NCBI RefSeq assembly: GCF_004348425.1
Contig: NZ_SMKK01000021.1
Span: 1 to 58,106, forward strand
DNA from: Actinomadura sp. 7K507
GTDB lineage: Bacteria > Actinomycetota > Actinomycetes > Streptosporangiales > Streptosporangiaceae
DNA: 58,106 nt
Reading direction: 5' to 3'
The notes below the pieces were generated by a model. The model saw only the letters and a list, made by a program, of their open reading frames with translations. It ran no database searches and had not been told where the DNA came from. Of this stretch, positions 42,776-51,329 are shown in pieces; positions within the stretch are counted from its first letter, which is position 1; the number at the start of each line of letters is the position of its first letter. Both the position numbers and the translations under genes were made by a program.

Positions 42776-45270
42776 AGGCCGTCGTGATGGCGGGAGGCGA
42801 GGGGACGCGGCTGCGTCCGATGACCGCCAACCAGCCCAAGCCGCTGCTTCCGCTCGTCAACCGGCCGATCATGGAGCACGTGCTGCGCCTGCTGAAGCGG
42901 CACGGGTTCAGCGAGACCGTCGTCACCGTCCAGTTCCTGGCCGCGCTGATCCGCAACTACTTCGGCGACGGCGAGGAACTCGGGATGTCGCTGAGCTACG
43001 CGACCGAGGAGATACCGCTCGGCACCGCGGGCAGCGTCAAGAACGCCGAGGAGGCGCTGCGCGACGACCGGTTCCTGGTCATCTCCGGGGACGCGCTCAC
43101 CGACATCGACCTGACCGACATGGTGCGGTTCCACGAGGACAACGGCGCCCTCGTCACGATCGGCCTCAAGCGCGTCCCGAACCCGCTGGAGTTCGGCATC
43201 ATCATCGTGGACGACGACGGCCGCGTGCAGCGCTTCCTGGAGAAGCCCACGTGGGGCCAGGTGTTCTCCGACACGGTCAACACCGGCATCTACGTGATGG
43301 AGCCGGAGGTCCTCGAACACGTCGCGGCGGGGGAGTCGGTCGACTGGTCCGGGGACGTGTTCCCCAAGCTCCTGGCCGAGGGCGCCCCGCTGTTCGGCTA
43401 CGTCGCCGACTGCTACTGGGAGGACGTCGGCACCCACGAGAGCTACCTCAAGGCACAGGCCGACATGCTGTCCGGGGAGGTCGGCATCGACCTGGAGGGG
43501 TTCGAGGTGTCCCCGGGCGTCTGGGTCGCCGAGGGCGCCGAGGTGGACTCCGAGGCCGTCCTGAAGGGCCCGCTCTACATCGGCGACTACGCCAAGGTCG
43601 AGGCGGGCGTCGAACTGCGTGAGTACACCGTCCTCGGCAGCAACGTGGTCGTGAAGGAGGGCGCCTTCCTGCACCGCGCCATCGTCCACGACAACGTGTT
43701 CGTCGCGCCGTCCACGAACCTGCGCGGCTGCGTGGTCGGCAAGAACACCGACATCATGTCCGGCGCCCGCGTCGAGGAGGGCGCGGTCATCGGGGACGAG
43801 TGCGTGATCGAGGCGGAGGCGTACGTCTCCAGCGGCGTGAAGGTCTACCCGTTCAAGACCATCGAGGCCGGCGCCGTCGTCAACACCAGCGTGATCTGGG
43901 AGTCGCGCGGGCAGCGCAACCTGTTCGGGCCGCGCGGCGTGTCCGGCCTGGTGAACGTGGAGATCACGCCCGAGCTGGCGGTGCGGCTCGCCAGCGCGTA
44001 CGCGACGACGCTGAAGAAGGGCACCACGGTCGTCACCGGACGGGACGTCTCCCGCGCCGCCCGCACGCTGAAACGCGCGGTGAACAGCGCGCTCACCGCC
44101 AGCGCCATCAACGTCCACGACCTGGAGGCGACCCCGCTGACCGTCGCCCGGTTCGAGACCGGCCGCGAGGACAGCGTCGGCGGCATCTACATCCGCACCA
44201 CGCTCGGCGACCCGCAGGGCGTCGACATCCTCTTCCTCGACCCGGACGGCGCCGACCTGTCCCAGGCCGCGCAGCGCAAGCTGGAGCGCGTCTTCGGCCG
44301 GCAGGAGTACCGCCGCGCGTTCCCCGGCGAGATCGCCGAGCTGACCTACCCGCCGCGCGTCGTGGAGACCTACACCCGCGACCTGCTGCGCCGCGTCGAC
44401 ATCCGCGGGGTCCGCGAGGCCGGGCTGAAGATCGTCCTGGACTGCGCGGGCGGCGTCGCCTCGCTCGTCCTGCCCAACCTGCTCGGCAAGGTCGGGGTGG
44501 AGGTCCTCACCCGCAACGCCGGCCTGGACGAGGCCAACCCGACCGAGACGCTCGCCGAGCGGATGCGCGACCTGGAGCGGCTGGGCGAGCTGGTGTCGTC
44601 GTCGCGGGCCGCGTTCGGCGTCCGGTTCGACCCGGTCGGCGAGCGGATCTCCCTGGTGGACGAGAACGGCGAGCTCGTCGGCGACGACCGCGCCCTCCTG
44701 GTCATGCTGGACCTGGTCGCGGCGGAGCGGCGGGGCGGCAAGGTCGCGCTGCCGGTGACGACGACGCGGGTCGCCGAGCAGGTGTGCCGCTTCCACGGCG
44801 TCCAGGTCGAGTGGACGTCCACGTCCCAGGACGTCCTCACCAAGGCGGCCGCCCAGCCCAGCGTCATCTTCGCGGGGGACGGGCGGGGCGGGTTCCTGAT
44901 GCCGGAGTTCAGCGGCACGGTCGACGGGATCGCGGCGTTCGTCCGCCTCGTCGGCCTGGTCGCCCGGACCCGGCTGACCCTGTCGCAGATCGACCGCCGC
45001 ATCCCGGACGCGCACCTGCTCCGCCGCTCCGTCCCGACGCCGTGGGCGGCCAAGGGCAGCGTCATGCGCCACGTCGTGGAGGCCGCCGGGGACCGCACGG
45101 TCGACACCACCGACGGCGTCCGCGTGGTCGAGGACGACGGCTGCTGGGTGCTCGTCCTCCCCGACCGCACGGAGCCGGTCACCCACCTGTGGGCCGAGGG
45201 ACCGGACGCGGACGCGGCCCAGGCGCTCCTGGAGGAATGGGCCGTCGTCGTCGAACGCGCGGGCTCCTGA
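42772..45270 (+). CDS. Nucleotidyltransferase with left-handed beta-helix and degenerate phosphomannomutase domain
   Basis: An 832-residue three-part protein, commonly annotated mannose-1-phosphate guanylyltransferase/phosphomannomutase. Residues 1-235 are a nucleotidyltransferase with MAGGEGTRLRPMTANQPKP (signature), LVISGDALTDIDL and the acceptor-site EKPTWG. Residues about 250-375 are hexapeptide repeats of a left-handed beta-helix. Residues about 385-832 resemble alpha-D-phosphohexomutase, but the phosphoserine loop TASHNP is replaced by TTLGDPQG and the metal loop DxDxDR by FDPVGERISLVDENG. The mutase part is therefore probably inactive or serves another role. It is coupled to the phosphatidyltransferase by an ATGA overlap. 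Confidence 0.9.
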   Translation: MKAVVMAGGEGTRLRPMTANQPKPLLPLVNRPIMEHVLRLLKRHGFSETVVTVQFLAALIRNYFGDGEELGMSLSYATEEIPLGTAGSVKNAEEALRDDRFLVISGDALTDIDLTDMVRFHEDNGALVTIGLKRVPNPLEFGIIIVDDDGRVQRFLEKPTWGQVFSDTVNTGIYVMEPEVLEHVAAGESVDWSGDVFPKLLAEGAPLFGYVADCYWEDVGTHESYLKAQADMLSGEVGIDLEGFEVSPGVWVAEGAEVDSEAVLKGPLYIGDYAKVEAGVELREYTVLGSNVVVKEGAFLHRAIVHDNVFVAPSTNLRGCVVGKNTDIMSGARVEEGAVIGDECVIEAEAYVSSGVKVYPFKTIEAGAVVNTSVIWESRGQRNLFGPRGVSGLVNVEITPELAVRLASAYATTLKKGTTVVTGRDVSRAARTLKRAVNSALTASAINVHDLEATPLTVARFETGREDSVGGIYIRTTLGDPQGVDILFLDPDGADLSQAAQRKLERVFGRQEYRRAFPGEIAELTYPPRVVETYTRDLLRRVDIRGVREAGLKIVLDCAGGVASLVLPNLLGKVGVEVLTRNAGLDEANPTETLAERMRDLERLGELVSSSRAAFGVRFDPVGERISLVDENGELVGDDRALLVMLDLVAAERRGGKVALPVTTTRVAEQVCRFHGVQVEWTSTSQDVLTKAAAQPSVIFAGDGRGGFLMPEFSGTVDGIAAFVRLVGLVARTRLTLSQIDRRIPDAHLLRRSVPTPWAAKGSVMRHVVEAAGDRTVDTTDGVRVVEDDGCWVLVLPDRTEPVTHLWAEGPDADAAQALLEEWAVVVERAGS

Positions 45271-45361
45271 CCCGTCCGCCGCCGGGCGGGGCGTTCCCCG
45301 GCGGGAGCGAGCGCGCCGCGGTCGCATAGCATCGGAGGCTCCTGGAGACGTCGGGAGCGCA

Positions 45362-46000
45362 ATGATCTCGTTCACCGCCATGGCGGCCATCGCCCTGGTC
45401 GCGCTGGGCCTCGTCCTCACGCCCGGCCCCAACATGGTCTATCTGGTGTCCCGGTCGGTCACGCAGGGCCGCCGCTCCGGCCTGATCTCGCTGGCCGGGG
45501 TCGCCGCCGGGTTCCTGGTCTACGTCGTCGCCGCCACGGCCGGGATCACCACCGTCTTCACGCTCGTCCCGCAGCTCTACACGGTCATCAAGGTGGGCGG
45601 GGCGCTCTACCTGCTCTGGCTCGCCTGGCAGGCGGTCCGGCCCGGCGGGACGACGGCGTTCGCCCCGGCCGACCTGCCCGCCGACCGGCCGCGCCGGCTG
45701 TTCACGATGGGGCTGGTCACGAACCTGCTCAACCCCAAGATCGCGATCCTGTACGTGTCGCTGCTGCCGCAGTTCGTCGACCCCGAACGCGGTCACGTCG
45801 CCGTGCAGAGCATGCTGCTCGGCCTCACCCAGATCACCGTCGCGATCACCGTGAACGCGCTCATCGTGCTGGGCGCCGGCGGCATCGCCGTCTTCCTGGC
45901 CCGGCGGCCCGCCTGGCAGCGGGCGCAGCGGTACCTGATGGGCTCGGTGCTCGCCGGACTCGCCGTTCACATGGGCCTCGGCCGCCCCGCCGCCGCCTGA
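45362..46000 (+). CDS. LysE/RhtB-family amino-acid exporter
   Basis: A 212-residue exporter with six predicted helices. The family start is clear: ALGLVLTPGPNMVYLVSRSVTQGRRSGLISLAGVAAGF, and GGALYLLWLAWQAVRPG and FTMGLVTNLLNPKIAILYVSLLPQFVDP follow. ATG 45362 has GGGAGC upstream. The substrate is not evident. It lies inside an otherwise conserved block where a DUF881 gene would be expected. Confidence 0.92.
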   Translation: MISFTAMAAIALVALGLVLTPGPNMVYLVSRSVTQGRRSGLISLAGVAAGFLVYVVAATAGITTVFTLVPQLYTVIKVGGALYLLWLAWQAVRPGGTTAFAPADLPADRPRRLFTMGLVTNLLNPKIAILYVSLLPQFVDPERGHVAVQSMLLGLTQITVAITVNALIVLGAGGIAVFLARRPAWQRAQRYLMGSVLAGLAVHMGLGRPAAA

Positions 46001-46089
46001 GGTCGGCACGGACCCGGACGACCCGTCCACGCGCCGGCCGCGGCGGCTCGCTCCGCGGGTTCCGTTCGAACGGTCCCGTGAGATCGCTG

Positions 46090-46120
46090 TTGACACGTCC
46101 GCACGACGATCTCCGAGAAT
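46090..46120 (+). promoter_or_regulatory. Candidate promoter of the response-regulator gene
   Basis: TTGACA (46090-46095), an exact -35 consensus, and GAGAAT (46115-46120), five of six matches to the streptomycete -10, are 19 bp apart, slightly longer than ideal. It lies 54 bp upstream of the GTG at 46174. Confidence 0.45.
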
Positions 46121-46173
46121 GTCCGCGGAACGCTCGCGGTGCGGCCACGGCGCTCAGCGGACAGACTGGCAGC

Positions 46174-46863
46174 GTGACGCCCACCAAGATCCTCGTCGTG
46201 GACGACGAGGCCCGCCTCGCGGACCTCGTCGCGACCGCCCTGCGCTACGAGGGCTTCGAGACGGCCGTGGCCGGATCCGGCGCCGAGGCGCTGGCGGCCG
46301 TCCCGCGCTTCGGCCCCGACCTGATCGTGCTGGACGCGATGCTGCCGGACGTGTCCGGCCCGGACGCCCGCGCCCGGCTGCGGCTGGACGGCTGCGAGGC
46401 CCCGGTCGTCTTCCTCACCGCCCGCGACGCCGGCGACGAGATCACGGGCCGCACGCTCGGCGGGGACGACCGCCTGACCAAGCCGTTCAGCCTGGAGGAG
46501 CTGATCGCGCGGATCCGCGCCGTGCTGCGCCGCACCCGGCCCGGCGCGCGGGAACGGGCCCGGTTGGCGTTCGCCGACCTGGAGCTCGACGAGGACGCCT
46601 ACGAGGTGCGGCGCGGCGGCGTCCTGATCGACCTGACCCCCACCGAGTTCACGCTGCTGCGCTACCTGCTCCTCAACTCCGGGAGGGTCCTGACCAAGCG
46701 GCAGATCGTCGACCACGTGTGGCAGTACGACTTCGGCGGCGGCCACGGCGTCGTCCAGACCTGCATCAGCTCCCTGCGCCGCAAGCTGGACGACGGCGAC
46801 CCCCGCCTCATCCACACGGTGCCGCGGGTGGGGTACATCCTCCGCATGCCCCGGGACGGCTGA
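46174..46863 (+). CDS. OmpR-family response regulator
   Basis: A 229-residue two-domain regulator. The receiver has D10, D11, phosphoacceptor D54 (LIVLDAMLP), the Thr in FLTARDAGDE and K103 (DRLTKPFSLEEL). The C-terminal winged helix contains LTPTEFTLLRYLLLNSGRVLTKRQIVDHVWQYDF and HTVPRVGYILR. The start is GTG 46174 in the pattern of the family. No histidine kinase gene follows, and the kinase at 40793 belongs to a different (NarL-type) class, so the partner is unknown. Confidence 0.93.
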   Translation: MTPTKILVVDDEARLADLVATALRYEGFETAVAGSGAEALAAVPRFGPDLIVLDAMLPDVSGPDARARLRLDGCEAPVVFLTARDAGDEITGRTLGGDDRLTKPFSLEELIARIRAVLRRTRPGARERARLAFADLELDEDAYEVRRGGVLIDLTPTEFTLLRYLLLNSGRVLTKRQIVDHVWQYDFGGGHGVVQTCISSLRRKLDDGDPRLIHTVPRVGYILRMPRDG

Positions 46864-46937
46864 AGCCGCCCGGCCGGCCCGGCCGCACCGCCGGCACCAC
46901 GGCGGCGCCGCCGGGCGGGGGGAGGGGTGAACCGGAA

Positions 46938-47270
46938 GTGATCGCGCTGATCGGGCTGGTGTTCGGCGTGGCGCTGGGCCTGCTGCTCCAGCCGGACGTC
47001 CCCCTTTGGCTGCGGCCGTATCTGCCGATCGCGATCGTCGCGGCGCTCGACGCCGTGTTCGGCGGCCTCCGGGCGCGGCTGGACGGGATCTTCGACGAGA
47101 AGGTGTTCGTGGTGTCCTTCGCCGGCAACACCGTGGTCGCGGCACTGATCGTCCTGCTCGGCGACCAGCTCGGCGTGGGCTCCCAGCTGTCCACGGGGGT
47201 CGTGGTCGCCCTCGGCATCCGGATCTTCGCCAACGTGGCGGGCATACGGCGGAGGCTGGTCGGCGCATGA
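46938..47270 (+). CDS. DUF1290 small basic protein (Sbp)
   Basis: A 110-residue membrane protein with three hydrophobic helices: IALIGLVFGVALGLLL, PIAIVAALDAVFGGLRARLDGI and VSFAGNTVVAALIVLLGDQLGVG. The core LPIAIVAALDAVFGGLRA is the signature of the sbp/DUF1290 family, found near cell-division genes in Gram-positives. It corresponds to Rv1824 by order. The start is GTG 46938; GGAA lies close upstream. The stop overlaps the DUF881 start as ATGA. Confidence 0.93.
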   Translation: MIALIGLVFGVALGLLLQPDVPLWLRPYLPIAIVAALDAVFGGLRARLDGIFDEKVFVVSFAGNTVVAALIVLLGDQLGVGSQLSTGVVVALGIRIFANVAGIRRRLVGA

Positions 47271-48034
47271 GCGGCGACGGGAAGGCGCACGGCGACGGAG
47301 AAGCGCCCGGAGACGGGTCCGCGAGCGAGGACGCGGACGGGTGTCCGGCGGCTCCCGCGGGCCCGCGCGTGCTCACCGGCCTGTTGAGTCCGCGAGTCAG
47401 CCGGGCCGGGCTCGCCACCGGGCTGCTGTGCCTGGTGCTGGGCTTCGCGGTCGCCGTCCAGGTGCGGTCCACCGCGCGGGACACCACGTTCGCCGCCGCC
47501 CGGCAGGACGAGCTCGTCGGCGTCCTGGCCGATCTGGGCCGGCGGTCCGAGCGGCTGAGAGGCGACCTGCGGGAACTGGAGGACGCGAAGGCCGGGCCGG
47601 ACCGGGACGCGGAAGGCGGGACCGCCCTGGCGCAGGCGCGCGAGCGGGCCACCACCTCCGGCATCCTTGCGGGCACCCTCCCCGCCGAGGGACCCGGCAT
47701 CGAACTGGTGGTCAACGACCCGGGCGGCGGCGTCAAGGCGATCGACCTGCTGGACGCCCTGGAGGAACTCCGCGACGCGGGCGCCGAGGTCGTCCAGGTC
47801 AACGACGTGCGCGCCGGGGTCGGCACCTACTTCATCGACGGCGGCCACGGCATCGAGGCCGACGGGCGGACCCTCACCCGTCCGTACCGCTTCCTGGCCA
47901 TCGGCGACCCCCACACGCTGGCGACCGCGCTGAACATCCCCGGAGGCCTGGCCGAAACGCTGCGGGAGGCGGGCGCCACCGTCCTGATCGACCCGCGCGC
48001 GAAAGTGACCGTCGGCGCGATACGGTCTCAGTAG
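47267..48034 (+). CDS. DUF881-family membrane protein
   Basis: A 255-residue protein. The first 35 residues are acidic and low-complexity. A single helix at about 50-66 (TGLLCLVLGFAVAVQV) anchors an extracytoplasmic part with a coiled-coil (DELVGVLADLGRRSERLRGDL) and the DUF881 core GPGIELVVNDPGGG, DLLDALEELRDAGAEVVQVND and the late FLAIGDPHTLATALNIPGG. It corresponds to Rv1825. In mycobacteria a first DUF881 protein lies upstream of the Sbp gene; here it is missing. Likely envelope or division related by gene order. Confidence 0.9.
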   Translation: MSGDGKAHGDGEAPGDGSASEDADGCPAAPAGPRVLTGLLSPRVSRAGLATGLLCLVLGFAVAVQVRSTARDTTFAAARQDELVGVLADLGRRSERLRGDLRELEDAKAGPDRDAEGGTALAQARERATTSGILAGTLPAEGPGIELVVNDPGGGVKAIDLLDALEELRDAGAEVVQVNDVRAGVGTYFIDGGHGIEADGRTLTRPYRFLAIGDPHTLATALNIPGGLAETLREAGATVLIDPRAKVTVGAIRSQ

Positions 48035-48159
48035 AGGGGAACGGGGAAGCGGTAATCCGGGGGTCTGGCGCATGCGTCGCGATCTGGGCCGTCCGCGCGG
48101 CGGCATGGACCTGCGATCATTGACGAATGTAGTTTGGTCCAGTCGGCTCACCGTTCCAG

Positions 48160-48189
48160 TTGACCCCTCGGGTAATACCCGCGTAAGTT
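48160..48189 (+). promoter_or_regulatory. Promoter with palindromic spacer upstream of the GarA-like gene
   Basis: TTGACC (48160-48165) and TAAGTT (48184-48189) are 18 bp apart, and the spacer contains a perfect palindrome CGGGTAATACCCG (48169-48181). Palindromes inside the spacer are where MerR-type activators bind, and two MerR-type genes lie downstream. The next 157 bp to the start are untranslated. Confidence 0.5.
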
Positions 48190-48345
48190 CTGGCGACCGT
48201 CGCGTGAGCGGCCGGTGAGTTGGACCGTGGTCGGGGGCGGGTCCCCGGCGTGGGTTGGTTTGATGGATGCGCGTGGCGCAGGCGGCTCCCGCTGCGGCGG
48301 GACGGCCGCGGGCGGCACGCCGATGGTAGGAGGCCGAGCCGATCG

Positions 48346-48882
48346 ATGCCGAGCGTCTACTGCACGCAGTGCGGTCACGCCAACCCGGATGATGCCCGCT
48401 TCTGCTCGAACTGCGGCACTCCGCTGACCCGGAGTTCGCCGTCACCGCTGCCCCCTCGCGAGTCGCCCGGCGAGTCCACCTCGACGATCTCCATCGGCGG
48501 CTTCGAGGCCCTGGACACCGACGCGGGCGCCGAAGAACCGGTCGGCCCCGACCAGATGGCCATGGAGGCGCTCCCCCCGGGGACCGCCCTGCTGGTGGTC
48601 AAGCGGGGCCCCAACGCCGGAAGCCGCTTCCTCCTCGACAAGGACCGCACGTCCGCCGGACGGCACCCCGAGAGCGACATCTTCCTGGACGACGTCACGG
48701 TGTCCCGCCGGCACGCCGAGTTCTCCCGCCAGGGCTCCGCGTTCTCCGTCCGGGACGTGGGCAGCCTCAACGGCCTCTACGTCAACCGGCAGCGGATCGA
48801 CCAGGCCGCGCTGTCGGGCGGCGACGAGGTGCAGATCGGCAAGTTCCGGCTGGTGTTCCTGACCAACCCGGCGCACGGCTGA
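48346..48882 (+). CDS. garA: FHA-domain protein with zinc ribbon (GarA-like)
   Basis: A 178-residue cytoplasmic protein. Residues 6-23 form a CxxC-x10-CxxC zinc ribbon (C6, C9, C20, C23). A Ser/Thr-rich stretch (STSTISIGGFE, 44-54) resembles the phosphothreonine tail of mycobacterial GarA. The FHA domain covers about 82-175, with G105, R106, S120, R121, H123 and N142, the phosphothreonine-binding residues. GarA is phosphorylated by Ser/Thr kinases and regulates TCA-cycle and glutamate enzymes. The zinc ribbon is absent from the mycobacterial protein as I recall it. ATG 48346 has AGGAGG 12 bp upstream. Confidence 0.9.
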   Translation: MPSVYCTQCGHANPDDARFCSNCGTPLTRSSPSPLPPRESPGESTSTISIGGFEALDTDAGAEEPVGPDQMAMEALPPGTALLVVKRGPNAGSRFLLDKDRTSAGRHPESDIFLDDVTVSRRHAEFSRQGSAFSVRDVGSLNGLYVNRQRIDQAALSGGDEVQIGKFRLVFLTNPAHG

Positions 48883-48919
48883 CCGGCGAGCGGCGGGCGA
48901 GGACGAGGTCGCGGCGACG

Positions 48920-49660
48920 ATGGGAGGGGCCCTGAACGCGCAGCCAGCCCGGTCCCTGATGACGATCGGGGACGTCCTCGGCCTGCTCCGGCCGGAGTTC
49001 CCCGACATCACCATCTCCAAGATCCGGTTCCTGGAGTCCGAGGGCCTCGTCGAACCGCAGCGCAGCCCGTCCGGCTACCGCAAGTTCGGCGACGCCGACG
49101 TGGAGCGGCTCCGGTTCGTCCTCACCGCGCAGCGCGACCACTACATGCCGCTGCGCGTCATCAGGCAGCACCTGGAGGCGCGCGACCGCGGCGAGAACGT
49201 CCCCCCGCTCGGCTCCGGCCATCCCGCCGGCCCCGCCGCGCCGCGCCGGCCCCGCACGCTCGTCGCCGCCGACACCACCGCCGAGGACCCGGCCGTCCGC
49301 CTCACGCGCCGCCAGCTCGTCGACGGCGCCGGCATCGACGACGCGCTCCTGACCCGGCTGGAGGAGTACGGGCTGGTCCGGCGGACCGGCGCGCACTACG
49401 AGGGCGACGCGCTGAGCATCGCGCGGGCCGCCGCCGCGCTCGGCGAGTTCGGCTTCGAGGTGCGGCACCTGCGCGCCGTCAAGGCCGCCGCCGACCGGCA
49501 GGCCGGCCTCATCGAGCAGATGGTCGCGCCGCAGCTGCGCCGCCGCAGCCAGGGCGCCCACGAGCAGGCCGCCGAGACCGCGCGGGAGATCGCCGCCCTG
49601 TCGGTCAGGCTCCACGCCGCGCTGGTCGACGCCGGTATCCGCGAAAGCCTCGACCGCTGA
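48920..49660 (+). CDS. ftsR: MerR-family regulator FtsR-like (Rv1828 type)
   Basis: A 246-residue regulator. The N-terminal winged helix has LMTIGDVLGLLRPEFPDITI, SKIRFLESEGLVEPQRSPSGYRKFGDADVERLRFVLTAQRDHYMPLRVI, broken here only for length, which is nearly invariant in the Rv1828/FtsR group. A helical C-terminal domain follows (RRTGAHYEGDALSIARAAAALGEFG region). In corynebacteria FtsR activates ftsZ. It lies 37 bp after the GarA-like gene and probably shares its transcript. ATG 48920 is used; ATG 48959 is an alternative. Confidence 0.92.
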   Translation: MGGALNAQPARSLMTIGDVLGLLRPEFPDITISKIRFLESEGLVEPQRSPSGYRKFGDADVERLRFVLTAQRDHYMPLRVIRQHLEARDRGENVPPLGSGHPAGPAAPRRPRTLVAADTTAEDPAVRLTRRQLVDGAGIDDALLTRLEEYGLVRRTGAHYEGDALSIARAAAALGEFGFEVRHLRAVKAAADRQAGLIEQMVAPQLRRRSQGAHEQAAETAREIAALSVRLHAALVDAGIRESLDR

Positions 49661-49802
49661 TCATGGGCGGCGGGGGAGGATTTTGCCGACCCGCGGCATC
49701 ACGAGCTGTCCGGGGCTGGGTGTACGTTGGCTACAGGGTTCGGTCACGAATCGATCCGCTGCACGTGGTGATCGAGACAGCGAGAACCAGCAGGGAGCCG
49801 CA

Positions 49803-50273
49803 GTGAAGCAGATGGAGGTCGTCGGCGTCCGGGTCGAGATGCCCTCCAATCAGCCGATCGTCCTGTTGAAGGAGACGGAGGGCGATCGCTACCTGCCCAT
49901 CTGGATCGGGGCGGTCGAAGCGACCGCGATCGCCTTCGCCCAGCAGGGGGTGCTGCCCGCCCGCCCCCTCACGCACGACCTGTTCCGCGACGTGCTGGAC
50001 GCCCTCAGCGTCCAGCTCCGCACCGTCAACATCACCGCGCTGCGCGAAGGCATCTTCTTCGCCGACCTCATCTTCTCCAACGGCGTCGAGGTGAGCGCCC
50101 GCCCGTCCGACTCCATCGCCCTCGCCCTGCGCACCGGCGCCACGATCTTCGCCAGCGAGGACGTCCTCGAAGAGGCCGGCGTCGCCATCCCGGACGAGCA
50201 GGAGGACGAGGTCGAGAAGTTCCGCGAGTTCCTCGACACCATCTCCCCGGAGGACTTCGGCCGCGCCGGCTAG
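49803..50273 (+). CDS. Bifunctional nuclease-family protein (DUF151)
   Basis: A 156-residue protein of the bifunctional nuclease (BFN) family, corresponding to Rv1829. Conserved parts are PIVLLKETEGDRYLPIWIGAVEATAIAFAQQG, TLHDLFRDVLDAL-like LTHDLFRDVLDAL, and RPSDSIALALRTGATIFAS. GTG 49803 has CAGGGAG 6 bp upstream. Members are reported to have DNase and RNase activity in plants; the actinobacterial function is not established. Confidence 0.9.
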   Translation: MKQMEVVGVRVEMPSNQPIVLLKETEGDRYLPIWIGAVEATAIAFAQQGVLPARPLTHDLFRDVLDALSVQLRTVNITALREGIFFADLIFSNGVEVSARPSDSIALALRTGATIFASEDVLEEAGVAIPDEQEDEVEKFREFLDTISPEDFGRAG

Positions 50274-50382
50274 TCCGTGCTCGGGGAGGGGTGTGGTCGC
50301 AAGCACACCTGCTCCCCGCGCTCGCACACCCTGTGTCACCCCGGGGCCCCTCGGGGCCCGGACTAGGGGCACAGCCCCCGCA

Positions 50383-50399
50383 CCCCCCGGCGGGGGTTT
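50383..50399 (+). terminator. Terminator after the BFN gene
   Basis: CCCCC (50383-50387) and GGGGG (50392-50396) form a stem with a 4-nt loop, followed by TTT. The preceding GGGGC/GCCCC hairpin may add to it. It closes the GarA-FtsR-BFN transcript. Confidence 0.5.
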
Positions 50400-50616
50400 C
50401 GCCCTGCCTATCGGCGGGCGGGGGATGTCTCGGGTGAGTGGGGAATGTCACTCTCGGGTGTATGTTCATGCCGTGGCGCGATTGGTTGTGCATCGCCCTG
50501 GACCTGGCGGTTTTTGGCCGGGGAGCATCGGGGTAGGAGTGGTGAGGCGGTGGAGGTGCGCAGTTTGCCCACGTGAAGCCGGTTCATCCGGGCATGCGAC
50601 GCGCCGACGGTGAACG

Positions 50617-50668
50617 TTGACCACACCCTGACCGGCACCTACCGTGCTGGTGGAACACCCGTGGTGTA
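50617..50668 (+). promoter_or_regulatory. Promoter and palindromic operator candidate upstream of the MerR gene
   Basis: TTGACC (50617-50622) and TACCGT (50640-50645) are 17 bp apart. Just downstream is the perfect palindrome ACACCCGTGGTGT (50656-50668, 5-bp arms, 3-bp centre), where a repressor or the MerR protein itself could block transcription. The start codon is 79 bp after the -10. Confidence 0.45.
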
Positions 50669-50723
50669 ATTCGTCGAACCCCCTTGACGAAGCGCCACGG
50701 GATGATATGAGCCGGAGGTCCGC

Positions 50724-51326
50724 GTGGCGGTGAGCAGCGGCGAGGGCAAGGCGACCCCCGACAGGCACATGGCGTCCCGGCGTGCCGGAGAGCAGGGCCT
50801 GCTCTTCGACACGCAGGTGTCGATGCCGCCGGAGGATGTCGGCTACCGCGGCCCGACGGCGTGCGCAGCGGCGGGGATCACCTACCGGCAGCTCGACTAC
50901 TGGGCGCGCACCAAGCTGGTGGAGCCGAGCGTGCAGCCGGCGCACGGGTCGGGCAGCCAGCGGCTCTACAGCTTCCGCGACATACTCGTGCTGAAGGTCG
51001 TGAAGCGGCTCCTGGACACGGGCGTGTCCCTGCAGCAGATCCGCACGGCCGTCACCCACCTGCGGGACCGCGGCGTCCGGGACCTGGCGCAGATCACGCT
51101 CATGAGCGACGGCGTCAGCGTGTACGAGTGCACCTCGGCCGACGAGGTCGTCGATCTGCTGCAGGGCGGGCAGGGCGTGTTCGGCATAGCGCTCGGGAGG
51201 GTGTGGCAGGAGGTCGAGGGCAGCCTCGCGGAACTACCCGGTGAACGCGCCGCCACCGCAGGCGACGCGGACGAGCACCCCCACGACGAGCTCGCCGGCC
51301 GGCGCCGCGCCCGCCGCACCGGCTGA
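50724..51326 (+). CDS. MerR-family regulator (Rv1830 type)
   Basis: A 200-residue regulator with a MerR winged helix: GYRGPTACAAAGITYRQLDYWARTKLVEPS and QRLYSFRDILVLKVVKRLLDTGVSL, then a helical dimerisation region (LQQIRTAVTHLRDRG) and a C-terminal part with LMSDGVSVYECTSADEVVDLLQGG. This organisation matches Rv1830. GTG 50724 has CCGGAGG 6 bp upstream. The ligand is unknown. It converges with the large membrane protein gene, 3 bp apart. Confidence 0.9.
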   Translation: MAVSSGEGKATPDRHMASRRAGEQGLLFDTQVSMPPEDVGYRGPTACAAAGITYRQLDYWARTKLVEPSVQPAHGSGSQRLYSFRDILVLKVVKRLLDTGVSLQQIRTAVTHLRDRGVRDLAQITLMSDGVSVYECTSADEVVDLLQGGQGVFGIALGRVWQEVEGSLAELPGERAATAGDADEHPHDELAGRRRARRTG

Positions 51327-51329
51327 CGC

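Larger units (their letters stand above)
50274..50723. other. 450-bp intergenic region between the BFN and MerR genes
   Basis: No convincing gene. After the BFN stop there are G/C-rich repeats, a 5-bp hairpin GGGGCACAGCCCC (50366-50378) and a terminator at 50383-50399. Further on, TCTCGGGTG is repeated directly at 50428-50436 and 50452-50460, with GAGTG/CACTC (50436-50440 and 50449-50453) forming a small hairpin across them. A promoter and a palindrome precede the MerR gene. A 106-codon open frame at 50293-50613 has no ribosome site and poor coding character. Confidence 0.6.

Noticed and set aside
42625..45435. 936-codon minus-strand open frame
   Set aside because: Antisense shadow of the nucleotidyltransferase gene, whose sense translation has clear family motifs.
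50293..50613. 106-codon small ORF in the 450-bp intergenic region
   Set aside because: No ribosome site, it crosses a terminator hairpin, and its composition is not protein-like.
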